Source of the DNA: Methanohalophilus sp.
Lineage (GTDB): Archaea > Halobacteriota > Methanosarcinia > Methanosarcinales > Methanosarcinaceae
Length of the DNA: 64,000 nt
Direction: 5' to 3'
Assembly (NCBI RefSeq): GCF_030156785.1
Contig: NZ_JASGLW010000005.1
Coordinates: 56,965-120,964 of the forward strand
In this document: piece by piece, positions 27,121 to 36,777 of the stretch
How the letters are laid out: each line of letters begins with the position of its first letter
How positions within the stretch are numbered: the stretch's first letter is position 1
Position numbers and translations under genes: made by a program
The notes under the pieces: model-generated
Databases searched by the model: none
What the model saw: the letters and a program-made list of their open reading frames with translations, nothing else
Told to the model about the DNA's origin: nothing

Positions 27121-27678
27121 ATGATGAAGTTGAGAAGTGGGCCTTATTGTCTGAAAATCCGCCCTGATATAATAGGATCAGAGCGGCAATTCCGTGAAAA
27201 ACTAAATTTATCAGATTTTAATGGTGTACTTTTCAACGCAGGTTTGACAATTAATAACTCGTCACAGAAAATTGAGTATGATGCAATTCTATGGAAAGAC
27301 AGGAATATTTGTTTCATGGAATACAAAGATTCCCTTCTAGCCCATAAGCGCATGAAAGCTAAGCGTGTCCAACAAGTATCTGATAAATCTAGAGATGTTG
27401 CAAGAGCTTTTGGATTCCTGAAATATGATTTTGTTGTAGTTGTTAATGGAGAGCCCGCAATTGATCAAAAAAGTGGTGTCAGGGTAATTCCCCTTGAAGA
27501 CCTTCCGTCATTTAAACCGAAATACAAATGTGCCTACAAAGAAATTGATACTCTTGACAACCTGATTACAAAATATTCCCGTGATCAAAATCCTGTAAAT
27601 CCGGAGAAGGATAAAATAGTTTCAGAATTAAAAAGTCTGAAAAAAATGATTATAGATATATCAAGGGAACAAAAATGA
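27121..27678 (+). CDS. PD-(D/E)XK nuclease-like protein
   Basis: 185 residues. The region EYDAILWKDRNICFMEYKDS (residues 54-73) has the beta-strand pattern D-x-13-E-x-K of PD-(D/E)XK/NERD nuclease folds, with Asp55 and Glu69-Tyr-Lys71 as possible metal-binding residues. The last 30 residues form a Lys/Glu-rich helix. It overlaps the shikimate kinase start as ATGA. I do not recognise a named family; cutting of DNA is a hypothesis. Nothing in the neighbourhood suggests restriction or defence. Confidence 0.55.
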   Translation: MMKLRSGPYCLKIRPDIIGSERQFREKLNLSDFNGVLFNAGLTINNSSQKIEYDAILWKDRNICFMEYKDSLLAHKRMKAKRVQQVSDKSRDVARAFGFLKYDFVVVVNGEPAIDQKSGVRVIPLEDLPSFKPKYKCAYKEIDTLDNLITKYSRDQNPVNPEKDKIVSELKSLKKMIIDISREQK

Positions 27679-28541
27679 CAGTAGTAGGATACGGCGAAGC
27701 GCTTGGTGCTGGAACAATTATTAATGCCATTGCAATGCATAAAGGAGCTGCTTTTGGGATAGATCTGAAAACACAGTCTAAAGTCGAACTTTCACATGGT
27801 TCAGGCGGTATCAGGGGTGAGATCGAAGGTAATACTGATGGGGATACACGCCTTATTGAATTAGCAGTCCAGAAAACGCTAAAACATTTTGGGTTTAAGA
27901 TGGAAGGGACCGTGAAAACATGGAGTGAAATCCCAATGGCCAGCGGATTAAAAAGCAGCAGCGCAGCAGCCAATGCGGCAGTCCTTGCAACTCTTGATGC
28001 TATTGGGGAAAGCATGGAACCCCTTGATCTGGTAAATCTTGGAGTAACTGCTGCAAAGGAGGCAGGGGTTACCATAACGGGTGCTTTTGACGATGCATGT
28101 GCCTCCTTTTTTGGTGGAATTGTGGTTACAGATAACTGCAACAATACACTGCTTGCAAGGGTTCAGAGAGAAGATGAGGTTATGATCCTTGTGCCAGACA
28201 GGCAGGTTTTCAGCTGCAAGACAGATGTTATGCGTTCAAAGGCAATTGCTCCTTGGATTGAGATGGCATATGATCTTGCTCTTGCCGGAGATTATGAAAA
28301 AGCCATGACCCTAAACGGAATGCTTTATTGTAGCGCTCTTGGTTTTGATACAGAACCATTAATGATTGCACTTGATTGTGGTATACATGGTGTAAGTCTT
28401 TCGGGAACCGGTCCTTCCTACGTAGCTCTGTTAGGAGGTAATGATTCTGCTAAACTGGAAAAAGCATGGAATAAATATGATCCTGCCGGAAAAGTGATAA
28501 AGACAGAAATCAATAATGTAGGAGCGCTGATAGTAAAATAA
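27675..28541 (+). CDS. aroK: Shikimate kinase, archaeal GHMP type
   Basis: Phosphorylates shikimate in the chorismate pathway. The archaeal enzyme belongs to the GHMP kinases and is unrelated to bacterial AroK. 288 residues with the GHMP ATP-loop PMASGLKSSSAAANA near residue 94 and the C-terminal SLSGTGPSYVAL near 241. It starts in the end of the preceding gene (ATGA) and is followed by chorismate mutase, two steps further in aromatic amino acid synthesis. Confidence 0.93.
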   Translation: MTVVGYGEALGAGTIINAIAMHKGAAFGIDLKTQSKVELSHGSGGIRGEIEGNTDGDTRLIELAVQKTLKHFGFKMEGTVKTWSEIPMASGLKSSSAAANAAVLATLDAIGESMEPLDLVNLGVTAAKEAGVTITGAFDDACASFFGGIVVTDNCNNTLLARVQREDEVMILVPDRQVFSCKTDVMRSKAIAPWIEMAYDLALAGDYEKAMTLNGMLYCSALGFDTEPLMIALDCGIHGVSLSGTGPSYVALLGGNDSAKLEKAWNKYDPAGKVIKTEINNVGALIVK

Positions 28542-28554
28542 CTTGTTGATTCAT

Positions 28555-28839
28555 ATGACAATAGAGGAAGTGCGCGGCGAAATTGCCAGCATTGATGAGC
28601 AGATAGTTGAGCTGATAGCCAAGAGGGTTGCTCTGGCTGAAGATATTCTGCATTATAAACATAAACAAAAAATGTCAATTAATGATGAAAACCAGAATTC
28701 CGTTGTGATTGAACGTGCGATAGCCGCAGCAACAGAACACAATCTGGATACTGCTTCCGTAAAAGAAATTTTCGAAATTCTTATCAGGATGAATATTGAA
28801 AAGCAGCATGAATTAAGTGGCGAAGGAAATTTACCTTAA
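28555..28839 (+). CDS. Chorismate mutase, AroQ class
   Basis: Free-standing AroQ-type helical domain that turns chorismate into prephenate. 94 residues from ATG 28555. Typical residues are visible in EEVRGEIASIDEQIVELIAK (Arg, Asp, Leu heptads), KRVALAEDIL and the K-x-NDENQN segment that gives the second active-site Arg/Lys and Glu. The frame extends to a TTG 12 nt upstream but the ATG fits the family N-terminus. It lies 13 nt after aroK. Confidence 0.88.
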   Translation: MTIEEVRGEIASIDEQIVELIAKRVALAEDILHYKHKQKMSINDENQNSVVIERAIAAATEHNLDTASVKEIFEILIRMNIEKQHELSGEGNLP

Positions 28840-28851
28840 AGAGAAGATAAA

Positions 28852-29241
28852 ATGGTTGATATTGCAATAATAATGGGTTCCGAATCGGACAGGGCCATTG
28901 CAAACCGTGTGACGAATGTTCTGGAAAACACTGATTATTCATTTGAAGTCCATGTAATTTCCGCTCATCGCAACCCGGATGAATTGGATGAATTTGTGAA
29001 AAGTAGCAATGCTAATGTTTTCATAACAATTGCAGGTCTTTCAGCAGCGCTTCCAGGAGTAGTAGCCTCCAAAACACGCAAACCAGTGATTGGTGTACCG
29101 GTTGGTGCCAAACTTGGTGGTCTTGATGCATTGCTCTCAATTGCCCAGATGCCTCCGGGAGTCCCAGTTGCAACAGTTGGTATCGACAATGGTGCAAATG
29201 CTGCGCACCTTGCCATGAGGATATTAGAAGTTGCCAAATAA
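28852..29241 (+). CDS. purE: PurE, 5-aminoimidazole ribonucleotide carboxylase/mutase
   Basis: Purine biosynthesis enzyme acting on (carboxy)aminoimidazole ribonucleotide. 129 residues with MGSESD near residue 8, the SAHRNPDEL loop near 39 and the [11 protein letters not shown] loop near 65, all PurE signatures. The protein is slightly short for the family (usually about 160), because the C-terminal helix is reduced. No purK lies nearby, so whether it uses N5-CAIR or CO2 plus AIR is not shown. Confidence 0.92.
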   Translation: MVDIAIIMGSESDRAIANRVTNVLENTDYSFEVHVISAHRNPDELDEFVKSSNANVFITIAGLSAALPGVVASKTRKPVIGVPVGAKLGGLDALLSIAQMPPGVPVATVGIDNGANAAHLAMRILEVAK

Positions 29242-29258
29242 TTTTATTTTTAATAATA

Positions 29259-30101
29259 TTATTTTTCAAAATAGATATCTATACAACACATTTCATCCCC
29301 ATTGCCAATAGTCTTCCTTACATTTATATTGCCATCAATGTTTGCCTTGTTGAGCAATCTTGAAAGGATTCCAACTGTGAGATTGCACATAATGGGATTT
29401 GTTTTTATCTCATCTCCCCACTGACATTCATTCGCAGTTATCCTGACGAAATTGTCATCTGTTTTCACAGCATGATAATTCCCTCCAATTTCACTTAGAA
29501 CCTTGCAACCAATTTCGCCGATGTTATCAACGTTCATTTCATTTGAATTTTCATGATAGTGCTGCAATATATTGCTCTCAACCTTTTCCACCATCTGTCT
29601 CATCATAATTTTTTTCTGCTCAATAGGAACTGTCGCCAATAACGATGGAATTATTGCAGTTAGTATCTTGCGAACTTGATTCTGCATTTCAAGCTTATTT
29701 CTGTCCTGAATAATCTCATCATGGTATTTTTTCAGTTTCAAGAGGGAATTAATTCGGGTTTTAAGTTCCAGTTTGTTAATAGGTTTTGTCAGGAATTCTT
29801 CTGCCCCGCTTTCCAATCCTTTTATCAGGTCTTTTTTTTCTGAAAGGGCAGTTATCATGATGATTGGAATATAGGGATAATTCTCATTTTCTTTAATTCT
29901 CCGGCATACTTCATATCCATCTATTCCGGGCATCATTATATCGAGAAGAATAAGATCAATTTTTTCTGATTCTACTTTTTGTAAAGCTTCTTCGCCACTT
30001 GAGGCAAAAATGAGATTGTATTCCTCCCCTATGAGATATGCTTCAATTAATTCCAGATTTTGGGGTTCATCATCCACTACAAGAATAGATGCCATTTCCA
30101 T
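29259..30101 (-). CDS. Response regulator with methanogen-type output domain
   Basis: 280 residues. Residues 1-125 are a receiver domain: acidic pair VVDDEP, phospho-acceptor Asp in LLDIMMPG near residue 56, and Lys in FLTKPI near 106. A helical linker (roughly 125-165) leads to a C-terminal domain (about 165-280) that resembles the output domain found mostly in methanogen regulators (MetOD1-like); it contains two conserved Cys. It lies downstream of a KaiC-like ATPase on the same strand, 65 nt away, and the two could form one signalling unit. Not DNA-binding by any motif I can see. Confidence 0.8.
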   Translation of the reverse strand: MEMASILVVDDEPQNLELIEAYLIGEEYNLIFASSGEEALQKVESEKIDLILLDIMMPGIDGYEVCRRIKENENYPYIPIIMITALSEKKDLIKGLESGAEEFLTKPINKLELKTRINSLLKLKKYHDEIIQDRNKLEMQNQVRKILTAIIPSLLATVPIEQKKIMMRQMVEKVESNILQHYHENSNEMNVDNIGEIGCKVLSEIGGNYHAVKTDDNFVRITANECQWGDEIKTNPIMCNLTVGILSRLLNKANIDGNINVRKTIGNGDEMCCIDIYFEK

Positions 30102-30166
30102 TTGTGTATCCTCTCTCTATTTTTGTCATAGAAACATATTTTTTGCACTCAGTACAACATAAATTT

Positions 30167-30877
30167 TCATTCGGTGGGTCCAATGACACGCATACCTTCG
30201 GGAGTTATTACAAATTTATTGAGATCAAGGGATATGTTTGTTCCTCTCATTTTTGGTATGAAAATAAATCTCTCCATTTTTGAGGTGTATGGATTTTCCT
30301 TAACAAGGAATTTAATACATCCATATGTTGAATAATCAGCAACATAGTTGGTTAGTTCGTGCGTAGCTTGATCAAGGACATAAATGGCCGTTACAGATTT
30401 TTCTGACAGAAGTAAGTTTAGAGTATCAAACTGATCCCTGAAATCACCGAGAGACATTCCAAGTGCAAAAACTCCTATGTTATCGATAAGTACCAGATCA
30501 ACGTTTTCAGGAACCAGATCTGCAAGACCAATTATATCGATTTCACGTATGCTCAAACCACTTGTGAGATGTGATGATGCAGTGGTGGTTTTACTTCTCA
30601 TTTCTAGAACTTTGGTTATTGTAAGCAACTCTTCTTCCAGATAATGTGAAAAGGCAAATCCAAAGTTCTCTGCTTCTGCTATAATATCTTCCTTTGTTTC
30701 TTCGGTTGCCAGTATTAAACAATTTTTTCCATCTTCACAAGCTCTATTAATAACATGTAATCCAAAAATAGTCTTGCCGGATCCAGCTGTACCGGTAACC
30801 AAAATACCTTTATTTATAGGTAACCCACCCTCAAGTTCCTGATCTAGTTTTGCAATACCGGTTGGAATCCTTTCCAT
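30167..30877 (-). CDS. KaiC-like RecA-fold ATPase
   Basis: Single-domain KaiC/GvpD-type ATPase, 236 residues from the ATG at 30877 (MERIPTGIAKLDQEL). Walker A is GTAGSGKT near residue 28, Walker B is DLVLIDNIG near 127. The extra N-terminal 30 codons of the frame lie in the promoter region and are not used. A TATA palindrome, CTATAAA-TAA-TTTATAG, sits at 30901-30917, so the transcript is probably nearly leaderless. Archaeal KaiC-like proteins often take part in signal transduction; the neighbouring response regulator supports that. Confidence 0.8.
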   Translation of the reverse strand: MERIPTGIAKLDQELEGGLPINKGILVTGTAGSGKTIFGLHVINRACEDGKNCLILATEETKEDIIAEAENFGFAFSHYLEEELLTITKVLEMRSKTTTASSHLTSGLSIREIDIIGLADLVPENVDLVLIDNIGVFALGMSLGDFRDQFDTLNLLLSEKSVTAIYVLDQATHELTNYVADYSTYGCIKFLVKENPYTSKMERFIFIPKMRGTNISLDLNKFVITPEGMRVIGPTE

Positions 30878-31224
30878 CAAAGAATTCAAATAACTTGTTT
30901 CTATAAATAATTTATAGCAATAGTAGAAAACATTTCCGATTCTTCTTATAAGAAGTACAACATGCAAAGTCCCCCCCCAAATCGGGATTTGTTATCAGGT
31001 ATCATCAATTAAAATAGGTTAAGAAAAGGGCTGCAGACAGTTACAATACGAGTATAGAGATAAATTTATGCGAAATCATTACGAAAACCCTCTTATTTGG
31101 GTTTACAATAGTCAGATATATCTATTAGGAATACACTTATTACCTGCACCAATAATTTATGGATATATTTTTAGTAGTGCTTTAAAGTTGTTGTGATATT
31201 TATTGAATTTAAATGTGAGCTAAC

Positions 31225-33141
31225 ATGGAAAAGGAAATATCTTCCAGCGATGAGGAATTTACAGGAGATAATTTTGAAGATACCAGTTCTATAAAGGTGC
31301 CTAAACTCCTGATTGACCAAATCATAGGGCAAGATCATGCGGTAAAAGTTGTCAAAAAAGCTGCAAGCCAGAGAAGACATGTTATGATGATTGGGACTCC
31401 TGGTACCGGTAAGTCAATGCTTGCAAAAGCTATGGCTGAACTTCTTCCCAAAGAAGAGTTACAGGACATTCTGGCATATCCAAACCCGGAGGACAACAAC
31501 AATCCAAAGATACGAACTGTCCCTGCAGGCAAGGGTCGGGAAATTGTCATGGCACACAAAATGGAAGCCAGAAAGAAAATCCAATCAAGGAACATGTTAA
31601 TGATGTTCCTTATTTTTGGTATTGTAATGTATTCATTCTATGTGGGACAATTACTCTGGGGTATTATTGCTGCTATCATGATGCTAATTCTAACACGGCA
31701 ATTTATGCCAAGAGAAGAGGCATTGATTCCAAAGCTTCTCGTCAATAATTTTGAAAAGGAACATGCGCCTTATATTGATGCTACCGGTACACATGCAGGT
31801 GCTCTTCTTGGTGACGTAAGACATGATCCATTCCAGTCTGGAGGACTTGAAACCCCTGCCCACGAGAGGGTTGAGAGTGGAGATATTCATAAGGCACACA
31901 AGGGAGTCCTGTTTATCGATGAAATTAACACACTGAGGATTGAGTCTCAGCAGAGTTTGCTTACTGCAATACAGGAAAAGGAGTTTCCGATTACAGGTCA
32001 ATCCGAGCGCAGTTCAGGTGCACTTGTGAAAACCGAGCCGGTTCCATGTGATTTCATAATGGTGGCTGCAGGTAACCTCGATGCAATGGAAAAAATGCAC
32101 CCTGCGCTTCGTTCGCGCATAAAAGGATACGGTTATGAAATCTATATGCGCGATTCCATGGAAGACACTCCTGAAAATCGTAAACATCTTGTTCGCTTTG
32201 TTGCACAGGAAGTTATGAGAGACGGTCATATTCCTGATTTTGATAAATCAGCGGTTGCAGAAGTCATTCGAGAAGCACGCAGAAGGGCAGGTCGTAAAGG
32301 ACATCTTACCCTCAAGCTAAGGGATCTTGGAGGACTTGTAAGGGTTGCAGGCGATATTGCACACGCTGAAGGAGCAAAAATCACTACAGGCAGCCATGTG
32401 CTTGCTGCAAAGAAAATGGCTCGCTCCATAGAACAACAGCTGGCAGATAACTATCTTGAAAGACGTAAGGATTATCAGCTGTTTTCCAAGACAGGAACGG
32501 CAGTGGGCAAGGTTAATGGTCTGGCGGTCATGGGCAGTGATTCCGGCATAGTGCTACCTATAATGGCAGAGGTAACTCCCCCACAATCCCAGTCAGAGGG
32601 GAGAGTAATTGCAACCGGTATGCTAAAGGATATTGCCAAGGAAGCTGTGCTAAACGTATCCGCAGTCCTCAAGAAAATAACTGGCAAGGATATAATCAAA
32701 CAGGATATCCATATACAGTTTGTTGGGACCTATGAAGGCGTTGAAGGGGACAGTGCTTCTATTTCTATCGCAACAGCTGTGATTTCCGCACTGGAGAACA
32801 TTCCAATAGATCAGAGTGTGGCCATGACAGGTTCACTCTCTGTAAGAGGGGATGTGCTTCCCGTAGGTGGGGTTACCTATAAAATAGAAGCTGCTGCACA
32901 AGCTGGAATTAAAAAGATCATAATTCCAAAATCCAATGCGGATGATGTTCTTATAGAAGATATCTATAAAGATAAGGTTGAGATAATTCCAGTAACAACT
33001 ATCTCCGAAGTAATTGAACACAGTCTTGTTGGCAGTAAAAAGGATAAGATTCTGAAAAAACTCCGGGATTTGACTGACATGAAGTTTAATGTTGCAGTCT
33101 CTGAAAGTGATAGCATCAGCAGTCCTACCAGCTCCAGTTAA
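31225..33141 (+). CDS. lonB: ATP-dependent protease LonB, membrane-anchored
   Basis: Archaeal Lon protease of 638 residues. AAA+ domain with Walker A GTPGTGKS (57-64) and Walker B GVLFIDEIN. Two transmembrane helices are inserted between them (about residues 124-158, MFLIFGIVMYSFYVG and WGIIAAIMMLIL), as expected for LonB. The Lon catalytic domain at the C-terminus has Ser in EGDSASIS and Lys in VTYKIEAA. It degrades unfolded and regulatory proteins at the cytoplasmic membrane. TldD and TldE follow directly. Confidence 0.94.
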   Translation: MEKEISSSDEEFTGDNFEDTSSIKVPKLLIDQIIGQDHAVKVVKKAASQRRHVMMIGTPGTGKSMLAKAMAELLPKEELQDILAYPNPEDNNNPKIRTVPAGKGREIVMAHKMEARKKIQSRNMLMMFLIFGIVMYSFYVGQLLWGIIAAIMMLILTRQFMPREEALIPKLLVNNFEKEHAPYIDATGTHAGALLGDVRHDPFQSGGLETPAHERVESGDIHKAHKGVLFIDEINTLRIESQQSLLTAIQEKEFPITGQSERSSGALVKTEPVPCDFIMVAAGNLDAMEKMHPALRSRIKGYGYEIYMRDSMEDTPENRKHLVRFVAQEVMRDGHIPDFDKSAVAEVIREARRRAGRKGHLTLKLRDLGGLVRVAGDIAHAEGAKITTGSHVLAAKKMARSIEQQLADNYLERRKDYQLFSKTGTAVGKVNGLAVMGSDSGIVLPIMAEVTPPQSQSEGRVIATGMLKDIAKEAVLNVSAVLKKITGKDIIKQDIHIQFVGTYEGVEGDSASISIATAVISALENIPIDQSVAMTGSLSVRGDVLPVGGVTYKIEAAAQAGIKKIIIPKSNADDVLIEDIYKDKVEIIPVTTISEVIEHSLVGSKKDKILKKLRDLTDMKFNVAVSESDSISSPTSSS

Positions 33142-33154
33142 GAGATGATATGGA

Positions 33155-34483
33155 ATGAAACCGGATTTTTTTGATGTAAGAGTGATTGAGGGTAATTCTA
33201 TGGCGATTACCCTCGATAATGGCAGAGTGGAGGAAATATCCAGCAATCATGGCAATGGTTGCAGTGTCCGTGCCCTTTCCAATGGTTGCTGGGGCTATAC
33301 CCGAATGGAAGGAAACTGTGATACAGAAAAAGCAATAAAAGCAGCTTCTGAGCTTTCAAAAAATATCAGTCTTGAATCAAACCGGGAATCCTTTTCTCTG
33401 ATTCCGATAGAAGCACCGAAGATAAAAAATCTTCCCGTGGTGAAAATCAATCCACTTGATATTTCGGTTGAGGAGAAGGTTGAGTTCCTTAAGGAACTCG
33501 ATTCTCATGCTCGTTGTGATGGGGTTGGAAGCACTTCAGCTATCTATTCGGAGAGTATGGTTCATGTACATTATACAAGTTCTGAGGGTCTTGATTGCGA
33601 GTATGAAATGACAAAAGTTGGATTTGCAATAACTGCTATTGCTTCAAGGGAAGGATTATTTCAGGCAGGCAGGGAGAGCAAATTTGGAGTTGCAGGATTT
33701 GAATTTTTTAAAGGTAATGAGCCCTTTGAGATGGCAAATCGTGCCGGGAAAACAGCTGTTGAATTGCTTGACGCAAGTCCAGCAAAGGGCGGGCATTTTC
33801 CTGTAATTCTTGACCCTGAGCTTGCAGGCGTTTTTGCACATGAGGCTGTAGGTCACGCATCTGAAGCCGATCTTGTTTTGGAAGGAAGTTCAATACTTGA
33901 AGGCAAAATCGGGGAAAAGATTGGTTCCGATAAAATCACAATAATTGATGATCCAACCCTCCATGAATTTGGATACTATCCATTTGATGCAGAAGGTGTG
34001 CAATCTCATAAAACTACAATTGTGGAAGAAGGAATTTTAAAATCATATCTTCACTCACGTGAAACCGCTTTCCATCTTGGTGGGAAACCCGGAAACTGTC
34101 GTGCACAGGGCAGCTCTTCACCGGTTGTGAGGATGAGCAATACTTACATCGATCGTGGTGATTCAAATTTGGATGAGATGCTGGCTGAAATCGGAAACGG
34201 TGTCTATCTTCTTGGATCCCGTGGCGGACAGGTTAACACAGGTGAAGGAGTTTTCCAGTTCAATGCCAAGAAGGGTTATGTTATTGAAAATGGTGAGATT
34301 GGTGATCTATTGCGTGACGTGTCATTGTCAGGTAAAACACTTGAAATACTGAATAATGTTTCAATGGTTGCCAAGGATCTGGAGATGCATTCTGGAAGGT
34401 GTGGGAAATCAGGTCAGTTGGTTCCGGTTTCTGATGGTTCACCTCATATTCTTGTATCAAATGCGCTGGTTGGAGGTGCATGA
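33155..34483 (+). CDS. tldD: TldD metalloprotease subunit
   Basis: 442 residues. The zinc motif HEAVGHASE (HExxxH) is at about residue 230, where the metal site of TldD lies. TldD works with TldE as a peptidase acting on unfolded or modified peptides and, in E. coli, on microcin and CcdA. The gene begins 13 nt after lonB and tldE follows 4 nt later, forming a proteolysis cluster. Confidence 0.93.
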   Translation: MKPDFFDVRVIEGNSMAITLDNGRVEEISSNHGNGCSVRALSNGCWGYTRMEGNCDTEKAIKAASELSKNISLESNRESFSLIPIEAPKIKNLPVVKINPLDISVEEKVEFLKELDSHARCDGVGSTSAIYSESMVHVHYTSSEGLDCEYEMTKVGFAITAIASREGLFQAGRESKFGVAGFEFFKGNEPFEMANRAGKTAVELLDASPAKGGHFPVILDPELAGVFAHEAVGHASEADLVLEGSSILEGKIGEKIGSDKITIIDDPTLHEFGYYPFDAEGVQSHKTTIVEEGILKSYLHSRETAFHLGGKPGNCRAQGSSSPVVRMSNTYIDRGDSNLDEMLAEIGNGVYLLGSRGGQVNTGEGVFQFNAKKGYVIENGEIGDLLRDVSLSGKTLEILNNVSMVAKDLEMHSGRCGKSGQLVPVSDGSPHILVSNALVGGA

Positions 34484-34487
34484 GCTT

Positions 34488-35810
34488 ATGGATTACTATG
34501 ACATTGCCGACAAAGCTCTCAAAACAGCTGAAGAGCTAGGAGCCAATGAAGCGGAAATCTATATTTTCTCAGGTAAATCCACCTGTTCGGATATTCGTAA
34601 GAATTCTATTGAAAGTGCTCATGACAAACATAGTTTAGGCATCGGAGTACGCTGTATAATAAACGGAGCTGTAGGATTTGCAAGTACCAATCTTTTAGGG
34701 GATATTGAGACTACAGTTCAGGATGCAGTAGCAGCAGCAAAGGTAATGCCGGATGATCCTGATTGGATATGTCTTCCTTCAAACAAACAATATAACGATG
34801 TGAAGGGCCTTTTCAGTGTTGATGTAGCTGATTTGTCTTTAGGGGACTGTATCCTGAAAACCAAGGAAATGATAGAAGGAGTATCTTCGGTTGATGGAAT
34901 TCTGGCAACATCCGGTTCATTCTCACGAAGTATAGGATCTCATTTGATAATGAACAGCAATGGAGTTGAAGTTGAAGAAAAATCTACCGCAATCACAGGA
35001 TTTATTGATGTTATTACAACGGGCAATGAAGTTTCAACTGCATATGATTTTGCCGTTTCAAGGGATCTCGATATAGATTTCTATGGACTTGGTAAAAGGG
35101 CTGCAACGCTTGCTTCGGATTCCATCAATGGCATTGAAATAAAAGGTGGAAAAAAGGATGTGGTTTTCCATCCGTTTGCCCTTGCAGACTTAATTGAAAA
35201 TGCATTTGTACCCTCAATTGATGCTGACAATGTACAAAAGGGTCGTTCCAGCCTTATAGATAAAATTGGGGAAAATATTGCGTCAGATTCACTTTCGATT
35301 TATGATGACGGAACTCTTGAAGGGGGGTTGGGATCTTCAATCTCTGATGATGAAGGAGTTCCTTCACAGAAAACCTGTGTAATTGGTAATGGGGTTTTGG
35401 AATCTTATCTTTATGACTCGTATACAGCCGGGAAAGCAGGTGTTGAAAGTACTGGTAATGGTATCAGAAACTCCTATGCTTCTCTTCCAAGAGTAGGAAC
35501 AACAAACCTTTTACTTGATTATGATTGTCCCTCTCCCGATATAATTCCTGAAATAGATGAAGGGGTTTTCATAAATACTGTTATTGGAGCACATACTGCT
35601 AATCAAATCTCCGGTGATTTTTCCGTGGAAGCAAGAAATGCTTTTGTAATTGAAAAAGGTGAAATCACTTCGCCTGTGAAGTCATTAATGATTTCGGGCA
35701 ATATTTTTGATATTTTATCCAGAATACAGGGTGCAGGAAATGATGTCAAAAAGGTGGGTGGAATTGTTCTTCCGTCTATCTGGGCAAGTGAACTAAATGT
35801 TGTGGTTTGA
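34488..35810 (+). CDS. pmbA: TldE/PmbA subunit
   Basis: 440 residues from ATG 34488, behind GGAGGTG; the longer frame overlaps tldD. The partner of TldD, structurally alike but lacking HExxxH, as here. Residues near the end, VKSLMISGNIFDILSRI, match PmbA. Makes a heterodimer with TldD, inferred from the family. Confidence 0.92.
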   Translation: MDYYDIADKALKTAEELGANEAEIYIFSGKSTCSDIRKNSIESAHDKHSLGIGVRCIINGAVGFASTNLLGDIETTVQDAVAAAKVMPDDPDWICLPSNKQYNDVKGLFSVDVADLSLGDCILKTKEMIEGVSSVDGILATSGSFSRSIGSHLIMNSNGVEVEEKSTAITGFIDVITTGNEVSTAYDFAVSRDLDIDFYGLGKRAATLASDSINGIEIKGGKKDVVFHPFALADLIENAFVPSIDADNVQKGRSSLIDKIGENIASDSLSIYDDGTLEGGLGSSISDDEGVPSQKTCVIGNGVLESYLYDSYTAGKAGVESTGNGIRNSYASLPRVGTTNLLLDYDCPSPDIIPEIDEGVFINTVIGAHTANQISGDFSVEARNAFVIEKGEITSPVKSLMISGNIFDILSRIQGAGNDVKKVGGIVLPSIWASELNVVV

Positions 35811-35922
35811 TAGTATTATTAGTAAGCATTATATAAGAGTCAGAAAACAGTATTATAAACATGTTCAACCTATACTATAATTATCGTTTGAACGAAGTGA
35901 CTTTAACGATCCAGGTGCAAGT

Positions 35923-36741
35923 ATGACAGAGAATAAAAGGACTAAAATATTAGTCGTGGATGATGAACCCGACAATGTGGAACTTTTAATTGCTTATCTT
36001 TCAAACGATTACGATATTATTCCGGCTTATAGCGGGAATGAAGCACTTGGGATGTTGAAAGCAAGTGAAGAAGATCTTCCAGATCTAATCTTAATGGATA
36101 TTATGCTTAAAGATGATATGGATGGTGTTGAAGCAGCTCGCTACATTCTTCAGAATTACGATATTCCTCTTATTTACATCACTGCTTACGCCGATGATAA
36201 TATCATGAGAAGAGCAAAACTTACCGAACCTTTCGGTTACATCCTCAAGCCATTCGAAGAGACTGAACTCCGTACCAACATTGAAATTGCTCTCTATAAA
36301 CATAAAATGGAACAAAAGCTCAAAGCAAGCCAGAAATGGATGGTTGCGATATTAAACAGCATTGCAGATGCCGTCATTGCAACAGACAAAGATGGCAATA
36401 TAAAGCTCATGAATCCATTTGCTGAGGCTCTTACTGGCTGGAGTCATGAAGAAGCAATGGGTAATCCTCTGACAAGCGTTTTTGTGGTTGAAAGTGATGA
36501 GCCGGGGGAAATAGTTGAAAATCCTGTAAAAAAGGTTCTTAGGGAAGGAATGTTCTATGGTCTTGGTAACAAAACAGTGCTGGTTTCCAAAAACAAGGCC
36601 CGTGTACCTGTGGATATTATTGGTTCACCAATAAAGAATGAATCAGGTAAGCTTCTTGGGTCCCTGTTTCTTTTTCATGATATCTCCGATCGTAAACGCA
36701 TTGAAAAGATTATTTGCTCAAGAAAAGGGCCGGATTACTAA
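35923..36741 (+). CDS. Receiver-PAS protein lacking a kinase domain
   Basis: 272 residues. A receiver domain occupies residues 1-125: VVDDEPDN, Asp in LMDIMLKDDM near 60, YITAYAD, and Lys in YILKPFE. A PAS domain follows at about 137-262, beginning AILNSIADAVIATDKDGNI and ending FHDISDRKRIEK. In relatives that PAS is followed by a histidine kinase or other output module; this protein stops 11 residues after it, IICSRKGPDY. It could be a genuine short form or a truncated gene. The next gene is convergent 36 nt away. A TATA-like CATTATATAAG lies near 35829. Confidence 0.8.
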   Translation: MTENKRTKILVVDDEPDNVELLIAYLSNDYDIIPAYSGNEALGMLKASEEDLPDLILMDIMLKDDMDGVEAARYILQNYDIPLIYITAYADDNIMRRAKLTEPFGYILKPFEETELRTNIEIALYKHKMEQKLKASQKWMVAILNSIADAVIATDKDGNIKLMNPFAEALTGWSHEEAMGNPLTSVFVVESDEPGEIVENPVKKVLREGMFYGLGNKTVLVSKNKARVPVDIIGSPIKNESGKLLGSLFLFHDISDRKRIEKIICSRKGPDY

Positions 36742-36777
36742 CCTTGCACTATTTTCTCTTCTTAATAGTCTTTTCAT

